Source: Promicromonospora panici (GTDB lineage: Bacteria; Actinomycetota; Actinomycetes; Actinomycetales; Cellulomonadaceae). From it: DNA of 64,000 nt. The stretch lies in assembly GCF_900608595.1 (NCBI RefSeq), contig NZ_UWYY01000013.1:1-64000 (forward strand). The letters run 5' to 3'. How positions within the stretch are numbered: the stretch's first letter is position 1; the number at the start of each line of letters is the position of its first letter. Positions 23,577 to 32,598 of the stretch are shown here, piece by piece. The notes under the pieces are model-generated. The model was not told the DNA's origin, searched no databases, and was given only the letters and a program-made list of their open reading frames with translations. Both the position numbers and the translations under genes were made by a program.

Positions 23577-26500
23577 ATGAGACGACCAAGAGCCGTACAG
23601 ATCCTCTCGGCGGTGGCTGCGCTGACACTCGCAGTCACGATCGGGGTGACCGCCCAGTCCGTCCCGGACGCGGCGGCAGCGACCGGCCCGGCCACGGGCT
23701 TCGCCACCCAGAACGGCGGCACCACAGGAGGTGCCGGCGGGCAGACGGTGCGGGCCAGCACCGGGACCGCGATCCACACGGCACTGTGCAATCGCGCCAC
23801 CAAGACCACCCCGATCATCATCGAGGTCACGGGCACCATCAACCACGGCAACACGAGCCAGGTGTCGGGCCCGGGCTGCAGCACCGCGGCGAGCGTGATC
23901 GAGCTCAAGCAGATCAGCAACGTGACACTCGTCGGCGTCGGGAGCGGTGCGGTCTTCGACCAGATCGGCATCCACATCCGCGAGTCCAGCAACATCATCA
24001 TCCAGAACGTCACCGTGCAGAACGTGAAGAAGTCGGGCTCGCCCATCTCCAACGGCGGTGACGCCATCGGCATGGAGAGCGGCGTCCGCAACATCTGGGT
24101 CGACCACGTCAACCTGCTGGCGTCGGGCGGCGAGTCCGAGGGCTATGACGGCCTCTTCGACATGAAGAACGACACCAAGTACGTGACGCTGTCCTACAGC
24201 ACCCTGCGGAACTCCGAGCGCGGCGGCCTCATCGGGTCCAGCGAGAGCGACCTCTCCAACGGCTTCGTCACGTTCCACCACAACCTGTACCAGAACCTCA
24301 ACTCCCGCACGCCTCTGCTGCGCGGCGGCATCGCGCACATGTACAACAACCACTACGTGGGCCTCGTCGAGTCCGGCATCAACTCGCGGGCCGGGGCCAA
24401 GGCGAAGGTGGACAACAACTACTTCGAGGACTCCAAGGACGTGCTCGGCACGTTCTACACCGACCAGGCCGGCTACTGGCAGGTCAGCGGTAACACCTTC
24501 GACAACGTGACGTGGTCCGCCCGCAGCGGCGATCACAACCCGGCCGGCCCGAACCCGACGTCGAACACCTCGGTCAGCATCCCGTACTCGTACCCGATGG
24601 ACGCGGGCAGCTGTGTGCCGGCCGTCGTCAGCCAGACGGCGGGGGCGAACAAGGGCAACCGGGTCTCGGACGGCAGCTGCACGCCCACCGACCCGACCGA
24701 CCCGCCCACGGACCCCACTGACCCGCCGACCGACCCGACTGACCCGACCGACCCGCCGACCGGCACCAACCTGAGCCTCGGCGCGGGCGCGGACGGCTCC
24801 AGCAAGGCCAGCGGCACGAGCTACGGCAGTGTGCTGGACGGCAACCTGAGCACCTACTGGTCACCGGCTGGCTCGACGGGACGCGTCTCGGTGAAGTGGG
24901 GATCCGCCAAGACGGTGTCGTCGATCAACATCCGTGAGGCGTCGGGCGCCGTCGGCAACATCGGTTCGTGGCGGGTCGTCAACAACGACAACGGCGCAGT
25001 GCTGGCAACGGGCAGCGGCGCCAAGGCCATCAGCTTTCCCGCGACCTCGCTGAGCAAGATCAACTTCGAGATCACCAGCTCCAGTGGCACGCCCCGCGTG
25101 GCCGAGTTCGAGACCTACGCCGGGTCGTCGTCCGCCGCCGCGACCACGGAGGCAGCCGCGACCACGGAGGCGCTGGCCGCCGCGGCGGTGGAGCGGTTCG
25201 AGGCCGAGTCGTCGGCGGCGACGTGCGACGGCACCATCGACTCCAACCACTCGGGCTACTCCGGCAGCGGGTTCTGCAACAGCAGCAACGCATCCGGCGC
25301 GGCACTGCAGTTCAGCGTCGGCGGTGCGACCGCCGGCACCGCGACCCTCGCGGTCAGGTTCGCCAACGGCGGCACCTCGGCCCGCACCGCGGACCTGATC
25401 GTCAACGGCTCGAGGGTCCAGTCGGTCTCGTTCGAGGCCACGGGCGCGTGGAACAGCTGGTCCACCAAGTCCCTGACGGCCACCCTGACGGCGGGCACCA
25501 ACACGGTTCGGCTCGTCGCGACCAACTCGGGGGGTCTGCCGAACATCGACTACCTCGAAGCACCGACCGGCGGGACGACCGAGCCGCCCACCGGGGACGC
25601 GCTGTACGTGGCACCGGGCGGCACCGACAGCGCCGCGGGCACCGAGGCGAACCCGACGACCCTCACGTCGGCGATCAGCCGGATCAGCGCCGGCGGCACG
25701 ATCTACCTGCGCGGCGGCACGTACAACTACTCGCAGACGATCAGCATCGCGCCGGGCAAGAACGGCCTCTCCGGCAACCGGACCGAGCTGTTCGCCTACC
25801 CCGGCGAGCGGCCGGTGCTGAACTTCTCCGCCCAGAGCGAGAACTCGGCCAACCGCGGCCTTGCCATCGGCGGCGACTGGTGGCACCTGCGCGGCATCGT
25901 CGTCGAGCGCGCCGGCGACAACGGGATCCTCCTCGGCGGGGACAACAACATCATCGAGCGCGTGGTGACCCGGTACAACCGGGACTCCGGGCTCCAGCTC
26001 TCCCGGTACACCGCCGGGGCGCCCAGCAGCGAGTGGCCCTCGAACAACCTCGTCGTGTCGTCGGAGTCGCACGACAACGCCGACTCCGACGGCGAGGACG
26101 CCGACGGGTTCGCGCCCAAGCTCACGGTGGGCCCGGGGAACGTCTTCCGGTACACGGTGTCGCACAACAACATCGACGACGGCTGGGACCTGTACACCAA
26201 GTCCGACACCGGCCCGATCGGGGCCGTCACCATCGAGGACTCGCTCTCCTACGAGAACGGGACCCTGTCCAACGGGGGCCAGGCCGGCAACGGCGACCGC
26301 AACGGCTACAAGCTCGGCGGCGAGGACATCGGGGTGAACCACACGGTCGTGCGGAGCATCGCCTTCGACAACGGCAAGCACGGGTTCGGGTACAACCGGA
26401 ACCTCGGCTCGATGACGATCTCGAACAACCTGAGCATCGGCAGCACGGAGCGCAACTTCAACTTCGACGGCGGCTCCTCGACCTTCCGCAACAACACCTC

Positions 26501-26672
26501 GTGCAACAGCGGGTCGAACGACCGGATCATCGGTAACGACGCCGGCGGCAACCAGTGGTGGTCCGGCTCCAACGGCTCCCGGTGCGCGCAGTACTCGGGT
26601 GCGCTGAACTGGTCCTTCGCGTCCGACGGCCGCCTGGCGGTGACCATCGGCGGCAACGCCGTGAACCTCTGA
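23577..26672 (+). CDS. secreted two-catalytic-domain pectate lyase (PL1-CBM-CBM-PL9)
   Basis: 1031 residues. A signal peptide ends near residue 35. Residues 37-365 form a PL1 parallel beta-helix with WVDHVNL (174-180), DGLFDMKNDTKYVTLSYS and the catalytic RTPLLR (244-249, the RxPxxR motif). A repeated TDPTDPP linker (370-395) leads to a discoidin-like domain (396-515). A CBM6/35-like domain (540-662) follows, with FEAESS and GLPNIDYL. The C-terminus from 675 begins DALYVAPGGTDSAAGTEANP and continues as a second beta-helix of PL9 type. Both catalytic units cleave polygalacturonate by beta-elimination outside the cell. Domain names are from pattern, not search. Confidence 0.85.
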   Translation: MRRPRAVQILSAVAALTLAVTIGVTAQSVPDAAAATGPATGFATQNGGTTGGAGGQTVRASTGTAIHTALCNRATKTTPIIIEVTGTINHGNTSQVSGPGCSTAASVIELKQISNVTLVGVGSGAVFDQIGIHIRESSNIIIQNVTVQNVKKSGSPISNGGDAIGMESGVRNIWVDHVNLLASGGESEGYDGLFDMKNDTKYVTLSYSTLRNSERGGLIGSSESDLSNGFVTFHHNLYQNLNSRTPLLRGGIAHMYNNHYVGLVESGINSRAGAKAKVDNNYFEDSKDVLGTFYTDQAGYWQVSGNTFDNVTWSARSGDHNPAGPNPTSNTSVSIPYSYPMDAGSCVPAVVSQTAGANKGNRVSDGSCTPTDPTDPPTDPTDPPTDPTDPTDPPTGTNLSLGAGADGSSKASGTSYGSVLDGNLSTYWSPAGSTGRVSVKWGSAKTVSSINIREASGAVGNIGSWRVVNNDNGAVLATGSGAKAISFPATSLSKINFEITSSSGTPRVAEFETYAGSSSAAATTEAAATTEALAAAAVERFEAESSAATCDGTIDSNHSGYSGSGFCNSSNASGAALQFSVGGATAGTATLAVRFANGGTSARTADLIVNGSRVQSVSFEATGAWNSWSTKSLTATLTAGTNTVRLVATNSGGLPNIDYLEAPTGGTTEPPTGDALYVAPGGTDSAAGTEANPTTLTSAISRISAGGTIYLRGGTYNYSQTISIAPGKNGLSGNRTELFAYPGERPVLNFSAQSENSANRGLAIGGDWWHLRGIVVERAGDNGILLGGDNNIIERVVTRYNRDSGLQLSRYTAGAPSSEWPSNNLVVSSESHDNADSDGEDADGFAPKLTVGPGNVFRYTVSHNNIDDGWDLYTKSDTGPIGAVTIEDSLSYENGTLSNGGQAGNGDRNGYKLGGEDIGVNHTVVRSIAFDNGKHGFGYNRNLGSMTISNNLSIGSTERNFNFDGGSSTFRNNTSCNSGSNDRIIGNDAGGNQWWSGSNGSRCAQYSGALNWSFASDGRLAVTIGGNAVNL

Positions 26673-26695
26673 CGGCCCGTCTTCCACGAACACGA

Positions 26696-26734
26696 CGACG
26701 GCCCGGATCCACGCCTCGTGGATCCGGGCCGTCG
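26696..26734. terminator. bidirectional hairpin between lyase gene and tRNA
   Basis: A perfect 18-bp stem, CGACGGCCCGGATCCACG with its complement, surrounds loop CCT. It ends 23 bp before the tRNA 3' end, so it can stop both the lyase transcript and the leftward tRNA transcript. Confidence 0.85.
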
Positions 26735-26757
26735 CGACGCCGTGGGCGTCATTTCGG

Positions 26758-26831
26758 TGCCCCGTCTCGGACTTGAACCGAGGACCAAGAGATTATGAGT
26801 CTCCTGCTCTGACCAGCTGAGCTAACGGGGC
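26758..26831 (-). tRNA. tRNA with CAT anticodon (Ile2 or elongator Met)
   Basis: The complement folds with acceptor GCCCCGT/ACGGGGC, D-stem GCTC/GAGC, anticodon stem GGAGA/TCTCT around CTCATAA, and T-loop TTCAAGT. Discriminator is A. C4-G69 and C5-G68, the pairs used by TilS to pick tRNA-Ile2 in E. coli, are present, so a lysidine-modified Ile2 is favoured over Met, but not proven. Confidence 0.85.
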
Positions 26832-26998
26832 CCGCGGCACGAAGCCGCGGGAGGATCTTACTGCTTTGAGCAGGGAACGCGGGCATCCGGACGCGGTCGT
26901 GGGCACCGGACGGCGACCGGGTCAAGGGCCGGCGCGTCCGGGTCGTCGTCACGCGTGTGGAGGGCCACAGTGGGGTCCAGGCTCGGGAGGTGACCGAC

Positions 26999-27410
26999 GT
27001 GCAGGCAGATGATCTACGGCCGAGCGGGATCAGCGCCCGCCGACGGCGGACGACCATCACGCTCGGCCTCGTGCGCGCGGTCGCGACCGCCGCGCTCCTG
27101 GAGGTGCTCCATCCGAGCGGTCCAGGCCCTGGCGACGCTCGTCCCGTTCTTCCTGCTCCTGTTCGCCTCGGCCTACTTCATGCTCAGCTTCCAGGCGCCG
27201 ACGACGTTCAGCGAGCCGCTGACCCGGTCCGACGCGCTCTACTTCACCATCACCACGTTCGCCACCGTCGGCTTCGGGGACGTCGTGCCTCGGTCGGAGG
27301 CGGTCAGGCTGCTCGTCTCCGGCCAGATCCTGCTGGACCTCGTCATCCTCGGCCTGGGGATCCGCGTGATCATCGGCGCGGTCAAGAAGAGCCGGACGAG
27401 CGCGGCCTGA
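26999..27410 (+). pseudogene. decayed potassium channel (ion-channel-2 family)
   Basis: The pore half is clear: QALATLVPFFLLLFASAYF, then TRSDALYFTITTFATVGFGDVVP with the selectivity filter TVGFGD, and a final membrane helix ending VIIGAVKK. The natural N-terminus lies in another frame from GTG 26999 (GGAGG 8 bp upstream): ISARRRRTTITLGLVRAVATAALLEVL, the usual first membrane helix. At about 27108-27118 the two frames meet, and the second helix and loop normally between them (some 50 residues) are missing. The result is an internal deletion plus frame change. A short product from ATG 27009 could still hold the pore, with an unnatural start. Confidence 0.7.
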
Positions 27411-27470
27411 CCGCCGTCCCGGAACGGGACGGGCTGGATCGGGACGGGTGGCTCTGGCACCCTGTGCGCG

Positions 27471-28385
27471 GTGAGCAGCGCACAGGGCGACGTCGGCACG
27501 CGCCCCGTCCCGGCCGAACGGGAGGGGGAGTGGCTCCCCGACGGCGCCCCGGTGATCTCCCGGCGGGTCCGGGGCCTCGTGATCGCGGTCTGGGTGCTCC
27601 TGCTCGCGCACTTCGCTGCGACGTTCCTGTGGGCGGCGCCGGGCTACCTCACCGGCCTGCCTGACGGCGAGGTGCCCGCCGGCAAAGCGCCCGACACCGG
27701 TGTGCACCGCGCGCTGGAGGTCTACATGACCCCGGTCTTCGCCCAGAACTGGTCGCTTTTCGCGCCCTCGCCCCTGCACGTCGACTACGCCCTGCGGGTG
27801 CGTGGCGTGTACGCCGACGGGCCCGACGGCGACCTGGCGCCCGGCCCCTGGATCGACACGACGGCGGTCGAGGTCGGTGCGCTGACCGGGCACCTGCTCC
27901 CGGCGGCGACAGAACGGCCGTCCCGCCGTCTGGCAGCGGATGTCCGCACCGCCTACCTGGCGCTGCCGGAGGGCGCCCGGGACGTCGTCCTGCAATCGCC
28001 CGCGAGTACGCGGGGCACGATCCCAGCTCCCGTCCCCTGGCCCGGCCTGCGCACCGCGCTGCTCGACGCCGGCGCGGCGCCCGGCGTCGTCGACGACTAC
28101 CTGGCCGAGGACCGGGCCCTGGCCGCCTACGCGACCCAGGTCCTGCGTGCCTCTGCCTCCGGGACGGAGGCGGGCCGCGCCTCGGTGCGGCACCCCGTGT
28201 ACGTGCAGGCCAACGTCGTGCGCAGCGCCGTCACGCCGTACGGCGCGGCCGAGCGGCCCGAGCCGACGGAGTTCACGCTCGGGGTACGCCCGCCCGTCCG
28301 CCTGCCCGGCCAGGGCGACGGCGCGTTCGGCGTCACGTGGGAAGCGCTGCGGACCGACGTCGCGCCCGACGGACGTGCCCCGTGA
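27471..28385 (+). CDS. DUF5819 family membrane-anchored protein
   Basis: 304 residues from GTG. One membrane helix at about 33-55 (VRGLVIAVWVLLLAHFAATFLW) is followed by an outside domain with the segment VYMTPVFAQNWSLFAPSPLHVDYALRVRG, written here as the FAQNWSLFAP signature typical of DUF5819. The next gene, an HTTM protein, overlaps by GTGA. Such pairs resemble the SdpA/SdpB maturation proteins of the B. subtilis killing factor system, but no SdpC-like peptide gene is seen nearby. The true function is unknown. Confidence 0.7.
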   Translation: MSSAQGDVGTRPVPAEREGEWLPDGAPVISRRVRGLVIAVWVLLLAHFAATFLWAAPGYLTGLPDGEVPAGKAPDTGVHRALEVYMTPVFAQNWSLFAPSPLHVDYALRVRGVYADGPDGDLAPGPWIDTTAVEVGALTGHLLPAATERPSRRLAADVRTAYLALPEGARDVVLQSPASTRGTIPAPVPWPGLRTALLDAGAAPGVVDDYLAEDRALAAYATQVLRASASGTEAGRASVRHPVYVQANVVRSAVTPYGAAERPEPTEFTLGVRPPVRLPGQGDGAFGVTWEALRTDVAPDGRAP

Positions 28386-29305
28386 ACCGGGTGCTGGAGT
28401 CCGGCGTGCGCTGGATGACCCTGTCCGCGCACGCGACGTACGGCGTCGCGCTGATGCGGATCGTGTTCGGCCTGGGCATCGGCGGGTATGTCGCGGTGAA
28501 CTTCCCGGCGCGCCACGCCCTGTGGGGCGCCGGCGCTCGCTGGACGACGCCGCTCGGCGGGCACACACTCACCAGCGACCTGGCGCTCACGGTGGGCTGC
28601 GTCGCCCTCGTCCTGGTGGCCGCGCTGGTCGTGGTGGGCTGGCGGGCCCGGTGGACGGTGCCGCTGCTCCTGCTCGGCTGGGCGGGCCTGACCGCGATCA
28701 ACCCGCTGATCGGCGACCAGGGGCAGAACATCGCGCGGATCCTGCTGGTCTACCTCTGCTTCGCGGACACGTCGGCCCGCTGGTCGCTCGATGCCCGACG
28801 GCGGGCGGGCGACGCCGGACGCCGGGGGAGTGCGGCCGTCGTGGCGCCGTCGGGCCGGCCAGGGCGGGGCCAGGTGCGCAACCTCGTCCACAACGCGGCG
28901 GTGCTCGCGGTGGGCGCGCAGATCTGCCTGGCCTACGTGCTGTCGGGGCTGTTCAAGCTGCTGGGCGACGAGTGGCGCGACGGGTCGGCCGTGTACTACC
29001 CGTTGTCGCTGCCGCAGTTTCGGCCGTGGCCCGTGCTGGCCGACCTGGTGGCGGGCAGCGAATGGCTGGTGCCCGCGGTGAGCTGGGGGACGCTCGCGCT
29101 GCAGCTCGCCTTCCCCCTCCTGCTGCTGCAGCGGCACCTGCGGACGGCGGGCATCACCGGTGCGCTCGTCATGCACGCGGGCATCGCCGTCGTCATGGGA
29201 CTGCCGTTCTTCTCACTGTTCATGATGGCGGGAGACTGCGTGTTCCTCCGCGACGCGACGATCACCCGCCGCACACCCCGCCGAGGTAGAACTGTGGCGA
29301 GGTAG
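28382..29305 (+). CDS. HTTM-domain membrane protein
   Basis: 307 residues with about seven membrane helices in the HTTM (vitamin-K-gamma-carboxylase-like) pattern: ALMRIVFGLGIGGYV, the turn INPLIGDQGQNIARILLVYL, and GLFKLLGDEWRDGSAVYYPL. It begins at a GTG that overlaps the DUF5819 stop. The last residues (RRGRTVAR) and the stop codon are coded inside the GAGGTAGAAC repeat array, so the array has overwritten the 3' end of the gene. Confidence 0.75.
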   Translation: MNRVLESGVRWMTLSAHATYGVALMRIVFGLGIGGYVAVNFPARHALWGAGARWTTPLGGHTLTSDLALTVGCVALVLVAALVVVGWRARWTVPLLLLGWAGLTAINPLIGDQGQNIARILLVYLCFADTSARWSLDARRRAGDAGRRGSAAVVAPSGRPGRGQVRNLVHNAAVLAVGAQICLAYVLSGLFKLLGDEWRDGSAVYYPLSLPQFRPWPVLADLVAGSEWLVPAVSWGTLALQLAFPLLLLQRHLRTAGITGALVMHAGIAVVMGLPFFSLFMMAGDCVFLRDATITRRTPRRGRTVAR

Positions 29306-29413
29306 AACTGTGGCGAGGTAGAACTGTGGCGAGGTAGAACCGCAGCGGAGCTGGAGTTCTACCTCGCCAGGGTTCTACCTCGCCGCACCCCTACCTCGCC
29401 AGGGTTCTATCTC
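29283..29413. repeat. 16-bp-period GAGGTAGAAC inverted repeat array, copy 1
   Basis: GAGGTAGAAC occurs at 29283, 29299, 29315 and 29331, exactly 16 bp apart. The reverse arm has GTTCTACCTC at 29356 and 29372, a partial copy near 29390 and GTTCTATCTC at 29404. The array lies between two converging genes and can form a long hairpin. The stop codon of the upstream gene is the TAG inside the second unit. Confidence 0.85.
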
Positions 29414-29436
29414 GGCGGGGCGGGACGAGACCGGGG

Positions 29437-29934
29437 TCAGCCGACCTGGTGGAGCCAGCGGACCGGGGCACCGAGGCCGGCGTACCGGAACGGCTCGAGC
29501 TCGTCGTCCCAGGCGGCGCCCAGGGCGAGGTCGAGCGCGTCCCGCATGGCGCGCGGGTCGGCGAGCTCCAGGGCTGCACGCACACGGTCCTCCTGGACGA
29601 CCACGTTGCCGTGCACGTCCGTCATGGCGTGGAAGATGCCGAGGTCGGGGGTGTGCGACCACCGGGCGCCGTCGGCCCCGTTGCTCGCGTCCTCGGTGAC
29701 CTCGTACCGCAGGTGGGACCACCCGCGCAGGGCGGACGCCAGCTTGGCGCCCGTGCCCTGGGGACCCTGCCACGAGTACTCGGCACGGTACAGACCGCGC
29801 CCGGCGGGCTGCGCGGTCCAGTCCATGGAAACGCGCACGCCAAGGACGTTCCCCGCGGCCCACTCGATGTGGGGGCACAGGGCACGAGGCGCGGAATGCA
29901 CAAAAAGCACACCCCGCGTGATGACACCGGCCAT
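29437..29934 (-). CDS. DUF3145 family protein
   Basis: 165 residues. The opening TRGVLFVHSAPRALCPHIEWA and later WHYEV-like and FRYAGLGAPVRWLHQVG segments mark DUF3145, a protein conserved across actinobacteria and usually coded near fabF. Its function is unknown. GGGAGGA lies 5 bp before the ATG at 29934, which corrects a much longer open frame. It converges with the HTTM gene over the repeat array. Confidence 0.85.
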   Translation of the reverse strand: MAGVITRGVLFVHSAPRALCPHIEWAAGNVLGVRVSMDWTAQPAGRGLYRAEYSWQGPQGTGAKLASALRGWSHLRYEVTEDASNGADGARWSHTPDLGIFHAMTDVHGNVVVQEDRVRAALELADPRAMRDALDLALGAAWDDELEPFRYAGLGAPVRWLHQVG

Positions 29935-30211
29935 GTCTTCCTCCCTGGGTCGAGGTACGTCTTCCCCTACGTCCTCACCAGGGCGGTGACGCTGTGGTCG
30001 GCTGCACAGCGGTGCTTCGGACCACATCCTGCCCGATTCGTCGACGAGATGCGAGGCGAAACGGCGCGCAGGCGTCGAAAGAATCACCACGTACGACGAG
30101 TTCGTGCGGCACATTCTTGCCTAGAACGCCGTCCCACCACCAGTGCTCGTCAGGACTTTCCTGCGATTGATCCCACAGGTCAGCGGTGTACGAAACGCGT
30201 CGGTCCGGCGC

Positions 30212-30697
30212 TCACAGGCGCGCGCGAAGCTCCCGCATCGCGGCGCGTCGCGTCTCCTTCTGGAGGCGATCCAGGTAGACCATGCCGTCGAGGTGATCGC
30301 ACTCGTGCTGCAGGCAGCGGGCCATGATGCCAGTGCCCTCCACGGTGATCGGCGCGCCGTCGAGGTCGATGCCCTCGACCCGCGCGTAGTTCGCGCGCAC
30401 GGTCGGGTACCAGAGGCCGGGCACGGACAGGCAGCCCTCGCCGCCGTCCTGCAGCTCCTCGCCCAGCTCGACGATGCGCGGGTTGAGCACATAGCCGATG
30501 TCGCCCTCGATGTTCCACGAGAAGGCCCGCAGAGAGACGCCGATCTGGTTCGCGGCCAGCCCGGCGCGGCCCTCGTCGTCCACCGTCTCGACCAGGTCCG
30601 CGACCAGGCTGCGGACGCGGTCGTCGATAGTCGTCACGGTGTCGCACGGGGTGCGCAATACTGGGTCGGGAACCACACGGATCTCACGCATTGCCAT
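30212..30697 (-). CDS. def: peptide deformylase
   Basis: 161 residues with all three signature motifs: GLAANQIG (46-53), EGCLS with metal ligand Cys89, and HECDH (131-135) with the two histidines and catalytic glutamate. It removes the N-formyl group from new proteins, using Fe2+ or Zn2+. The start ATG at 30697 follows GGGAG at 9 bp. It sits between DUF3145 and the fab operon. The 277 bp between it and DUF3145 (29935-30211) show no gene. Confidence 0.93.
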   Translation of the reverse strand: MAMREIRVVPDPVLRTPCDTVTTIDDRVRSLVADLVETVDDEGRAGLAANQIGVSLRAFSWNIEGDIGYVLNPRIVELGEELQDGGEGCLSVPGLWYPTVRANYARVEGIDLDGAPITVEGTGIMARCLQHECDHLDGMVYLDRLQKETRRAAMRELRARL

Positions 30698-30788
30698 GCG
30701 GACATTCTCCCATGTCATAACGAGGGAACACGGATGCGAGGCTCCCGGCGGGTCTCGGCGGCTCGGCCGCCGGCAGAGCCCCAGACGC

Positions 30789-30828
30789 GTCAGACGCCCA
30801 GGTCACCCGAGTGACCTGAGCGTCTGAC
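30789..30828 (-). terminator. terminator of the fab operon
   Basis: An 18-bp stem with one mismatch (GTCAGACGCCCAGGTCAC with GTGACCTGAGCGTCTGAC, loop CCGA) lies 18 bp after the fabF stop. It lacks a T-run. Confidence 0.8.
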
Positions 30829-30845
30829 AGCTGCGAAGGCGTGGG

Positions 30846-32090
30846 TCAGGCGTTCTGGATGACCAGCGCTACGTTGTGGCCGCCGAAGCCGAACGAGTTG
30901 TTGATCGCGGCGATGTCGCCGGCCGGCAGCTTCACCGGCTCGTCGCGCACGAGCGGCACCTGCAGCTCCGGGTCCGGGTTGTCCACGTTGATGGTGGGCG
31001 GGGCGAGCCGCTCGTTGATCGCCTTGACCGCGAACAGCGACTCGATGGCGCCCGCGCCGCCCAGCAGGTGGCCGGTCATCGACTTGGTCGCCGAGAGCTG
31101 CACGTGGTCGGCGTCGGCCCCGAAGAGCTTCCGGATGGAGGCCGTCTCGGTGAGGTCGCCCACCTTGGTGGACGTGGCGTGCGCGTTGACGTGCACGATG
31201 TCGGCGGGCGTCACCCCGGCGTCCTGGATCGCGAAGCGCATGGCGGACACCTGGCCGGTGCCCTCAGGGTCCGGGGAGGTGATGTGGTACGCGTCGGACG
31301 ACAGGCCGACGCCGGTGACCTTCGCGTAGACGCGGGCGCCACGGGCGGCGGCGTGCTCGGCGCTCTCCAGCACCAGGACCGCCGCGCCCTCGCCGAGGAC
31401 GAAGCCGTCGCGGTCGACGTCGTACGGGCGTGAGGCCCGCTGCGGGTCGTCGTTGCGCAGGGAGAGCGTGCGGGACGCCGCGAACGCGCCGAGCGGCATG
31501 GGGTGGATGGCCGCCTCGGTGCCACCGGCGACGACGATGTCGGCCCGGCCGGAACGGATCATGTCCACCGCGTAGCCCACGGCCTCCGCGCCCGATGCGC
31601 ACGCGGACACCTGGGCGTGCGTGCCGGCGCGGGCGCCGAACTCGAGGGACACGTACGCCGAGGGCGAGTTCGGCATGAGCATGGGGACGGTCATGGGCAG
31701 CATGCGGCGGGCGCCGCGCTCCCTGAGCGTGTCCCAGCCGTCCAGGATGGTCTGGATCCCGCCGATGCCCGACGACACCACGGCGCCGAGCCGCTCGCCG
31801 TCGACCTCGGGGCTGCCGGCGTCGGCCCAGGCCTCGCGCGCCGCGACCACCGCGTACTGGGCGGACGGGTCCATGCGCTTGGTCTCGGGACGGGAGAGGA
31901 CCTCTGCCGGGTCCACCTTGATGGTGGCGGCGAAGGTCACGGGCAGGCCGTACTTCTCGGCCCAGTCGTTCTCGAGGGTGCGCGCCCCCGATGTGCCTGC
32001 GAGGGCGGCCTCCCACGTGGATGCCACGTCCCCGCCGAGGGGTGTGGTGGCGCCGAGGCCGGTAACGACGACTTCGCGTGCGGAGGTCAT
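30846..32090 (-). CDS. fabF: 3-oxoacyl-ACP synthase II
   Basis: 414 residues of the KAS I/II thiolase fold. Cys164 in VSACASG is the nucleophile, and HVNAHATST and the NNSFGFGGHN strand hold the two catalytic histidines. It extends acyl-ACP with malonyl-ACP in type II fatty acid synthesis. GGGAG precedes the ATG by 7 bp. It is the last gene of fabD-fabH-acpP-fabF. The 130 bp between it and acpP show no gene. Confidence 0.95.
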   Translation of the reverse strand: MTSAREVVVTGLGATTPLGGDVASTWEAALAGTSGARTLENDWAEKYGLPVTFAATIKVDPAEVLSRPETKRMDPSAQYAVVAAREAWADAGSPEVDGERLGAVVSSGIGGIQTILDGWDTLRERGARRMLPMTVPMLMPNSPSAYVSLEFGARAGTHAQVSACASGAEAVGYAVDMIRSGRADIVVAGGTEAAIHPMPLGAFAASRTLSLRNDDPQRASRPYDVDRDGFVLGEGAAVLVLESAEHAAARGARVYAKVTGVGLSSDAYHITSPDPEGTGQVSAMRFAIQDAGVTPADIVHVNAHATSTKVGDLTETASIRKLFGADADHVQLSATKSMTGHLLGGAGAIESLFAVKAINERLAPPTINVDNPDPELQVPLVRDEPVKLPAGDIAAINNSFGFGGHNVALVIQNA

Positions 32091-32220
32091 GATGATGCTC
32101 CCGAGGGTGGTGGGACGGGGGGCAGAGTGCGGATGGTGCTGCCTTGTGAGCAGCGAGTGCCCGACGGCGGCGCGGGCCCCTGCGGTCGAGCAGGGCCGCG
32201 CGGCCGCCGTCGGGGGCGGA

Positions 32221-32472
32221 TCAGGCCGGCTGGGCGCCCTTGATGAAGCTCACCGCGTCGCCGACGGTCGCGAGGTTCTTGACCTCCTCGTCCGGGATAC
32301 GAACCCCGAACTTGTCCTCGGCGTGCGTGACGATGGTCATCATCGACAGGGAGTCGATGTCGAGGTCGTCCGTGAAGGACTTCTCGAGCAGGATGTCGGC
32401 CTGGTCGAGGCCCGTCTCCTCTGCGACGATCTCGGCGAGGCCCTCGAGGATCTCCTGGTCCGTGTTGGCCAT
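32221..32472 (-). CDS. acpP: acyl carrier protein
   Basis: 83 residues, acidic, four-helix ACP. DIDSLSMM places the phosphopantetheine serine at residue 41. It carries growing acyl chains for FabD, FabH and FabF, which are coded on both sides. The order fabD-fabH-acpP-fabF is standard in actinobacteria. Confidence 0.95.
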   Translation of the reverse strand: MANTDQEILEGLAEIVAEETGLDQADILLEKSFTDDLDIDSLSMMTIVTHAEDKFGVRIPDEEVKNLATVGDAVSFIKGAQPA

Positions 32473-32598
32473 GGGACTTCCTTATCTTTCGTAACGGTCA
32501 CCGGCGCCGTCGGGCACCGGAGTCTTGCTGGTCAGATCTTGGCGCATCCCGCGACCGGAATGCACGGCGGGTCATCCTGCGACGCCGTCGCCCGCCTG

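Noticed and set aside
24690..24760. Minisatellite in the pectate lyase gene
   Set aside because: The repeated ACCCGACCGACCC-like units encode an in-frame Thr-Asp-Pro linker between domains, which explains them.
29283..29413. CRISPR array suggested by regular short repeats
   Set aside because: The 16-bp period leaves about 6 bp between 10-bp cores, with no unique spacers, and the second half is the reverse complement of the first. No cas genes are near.
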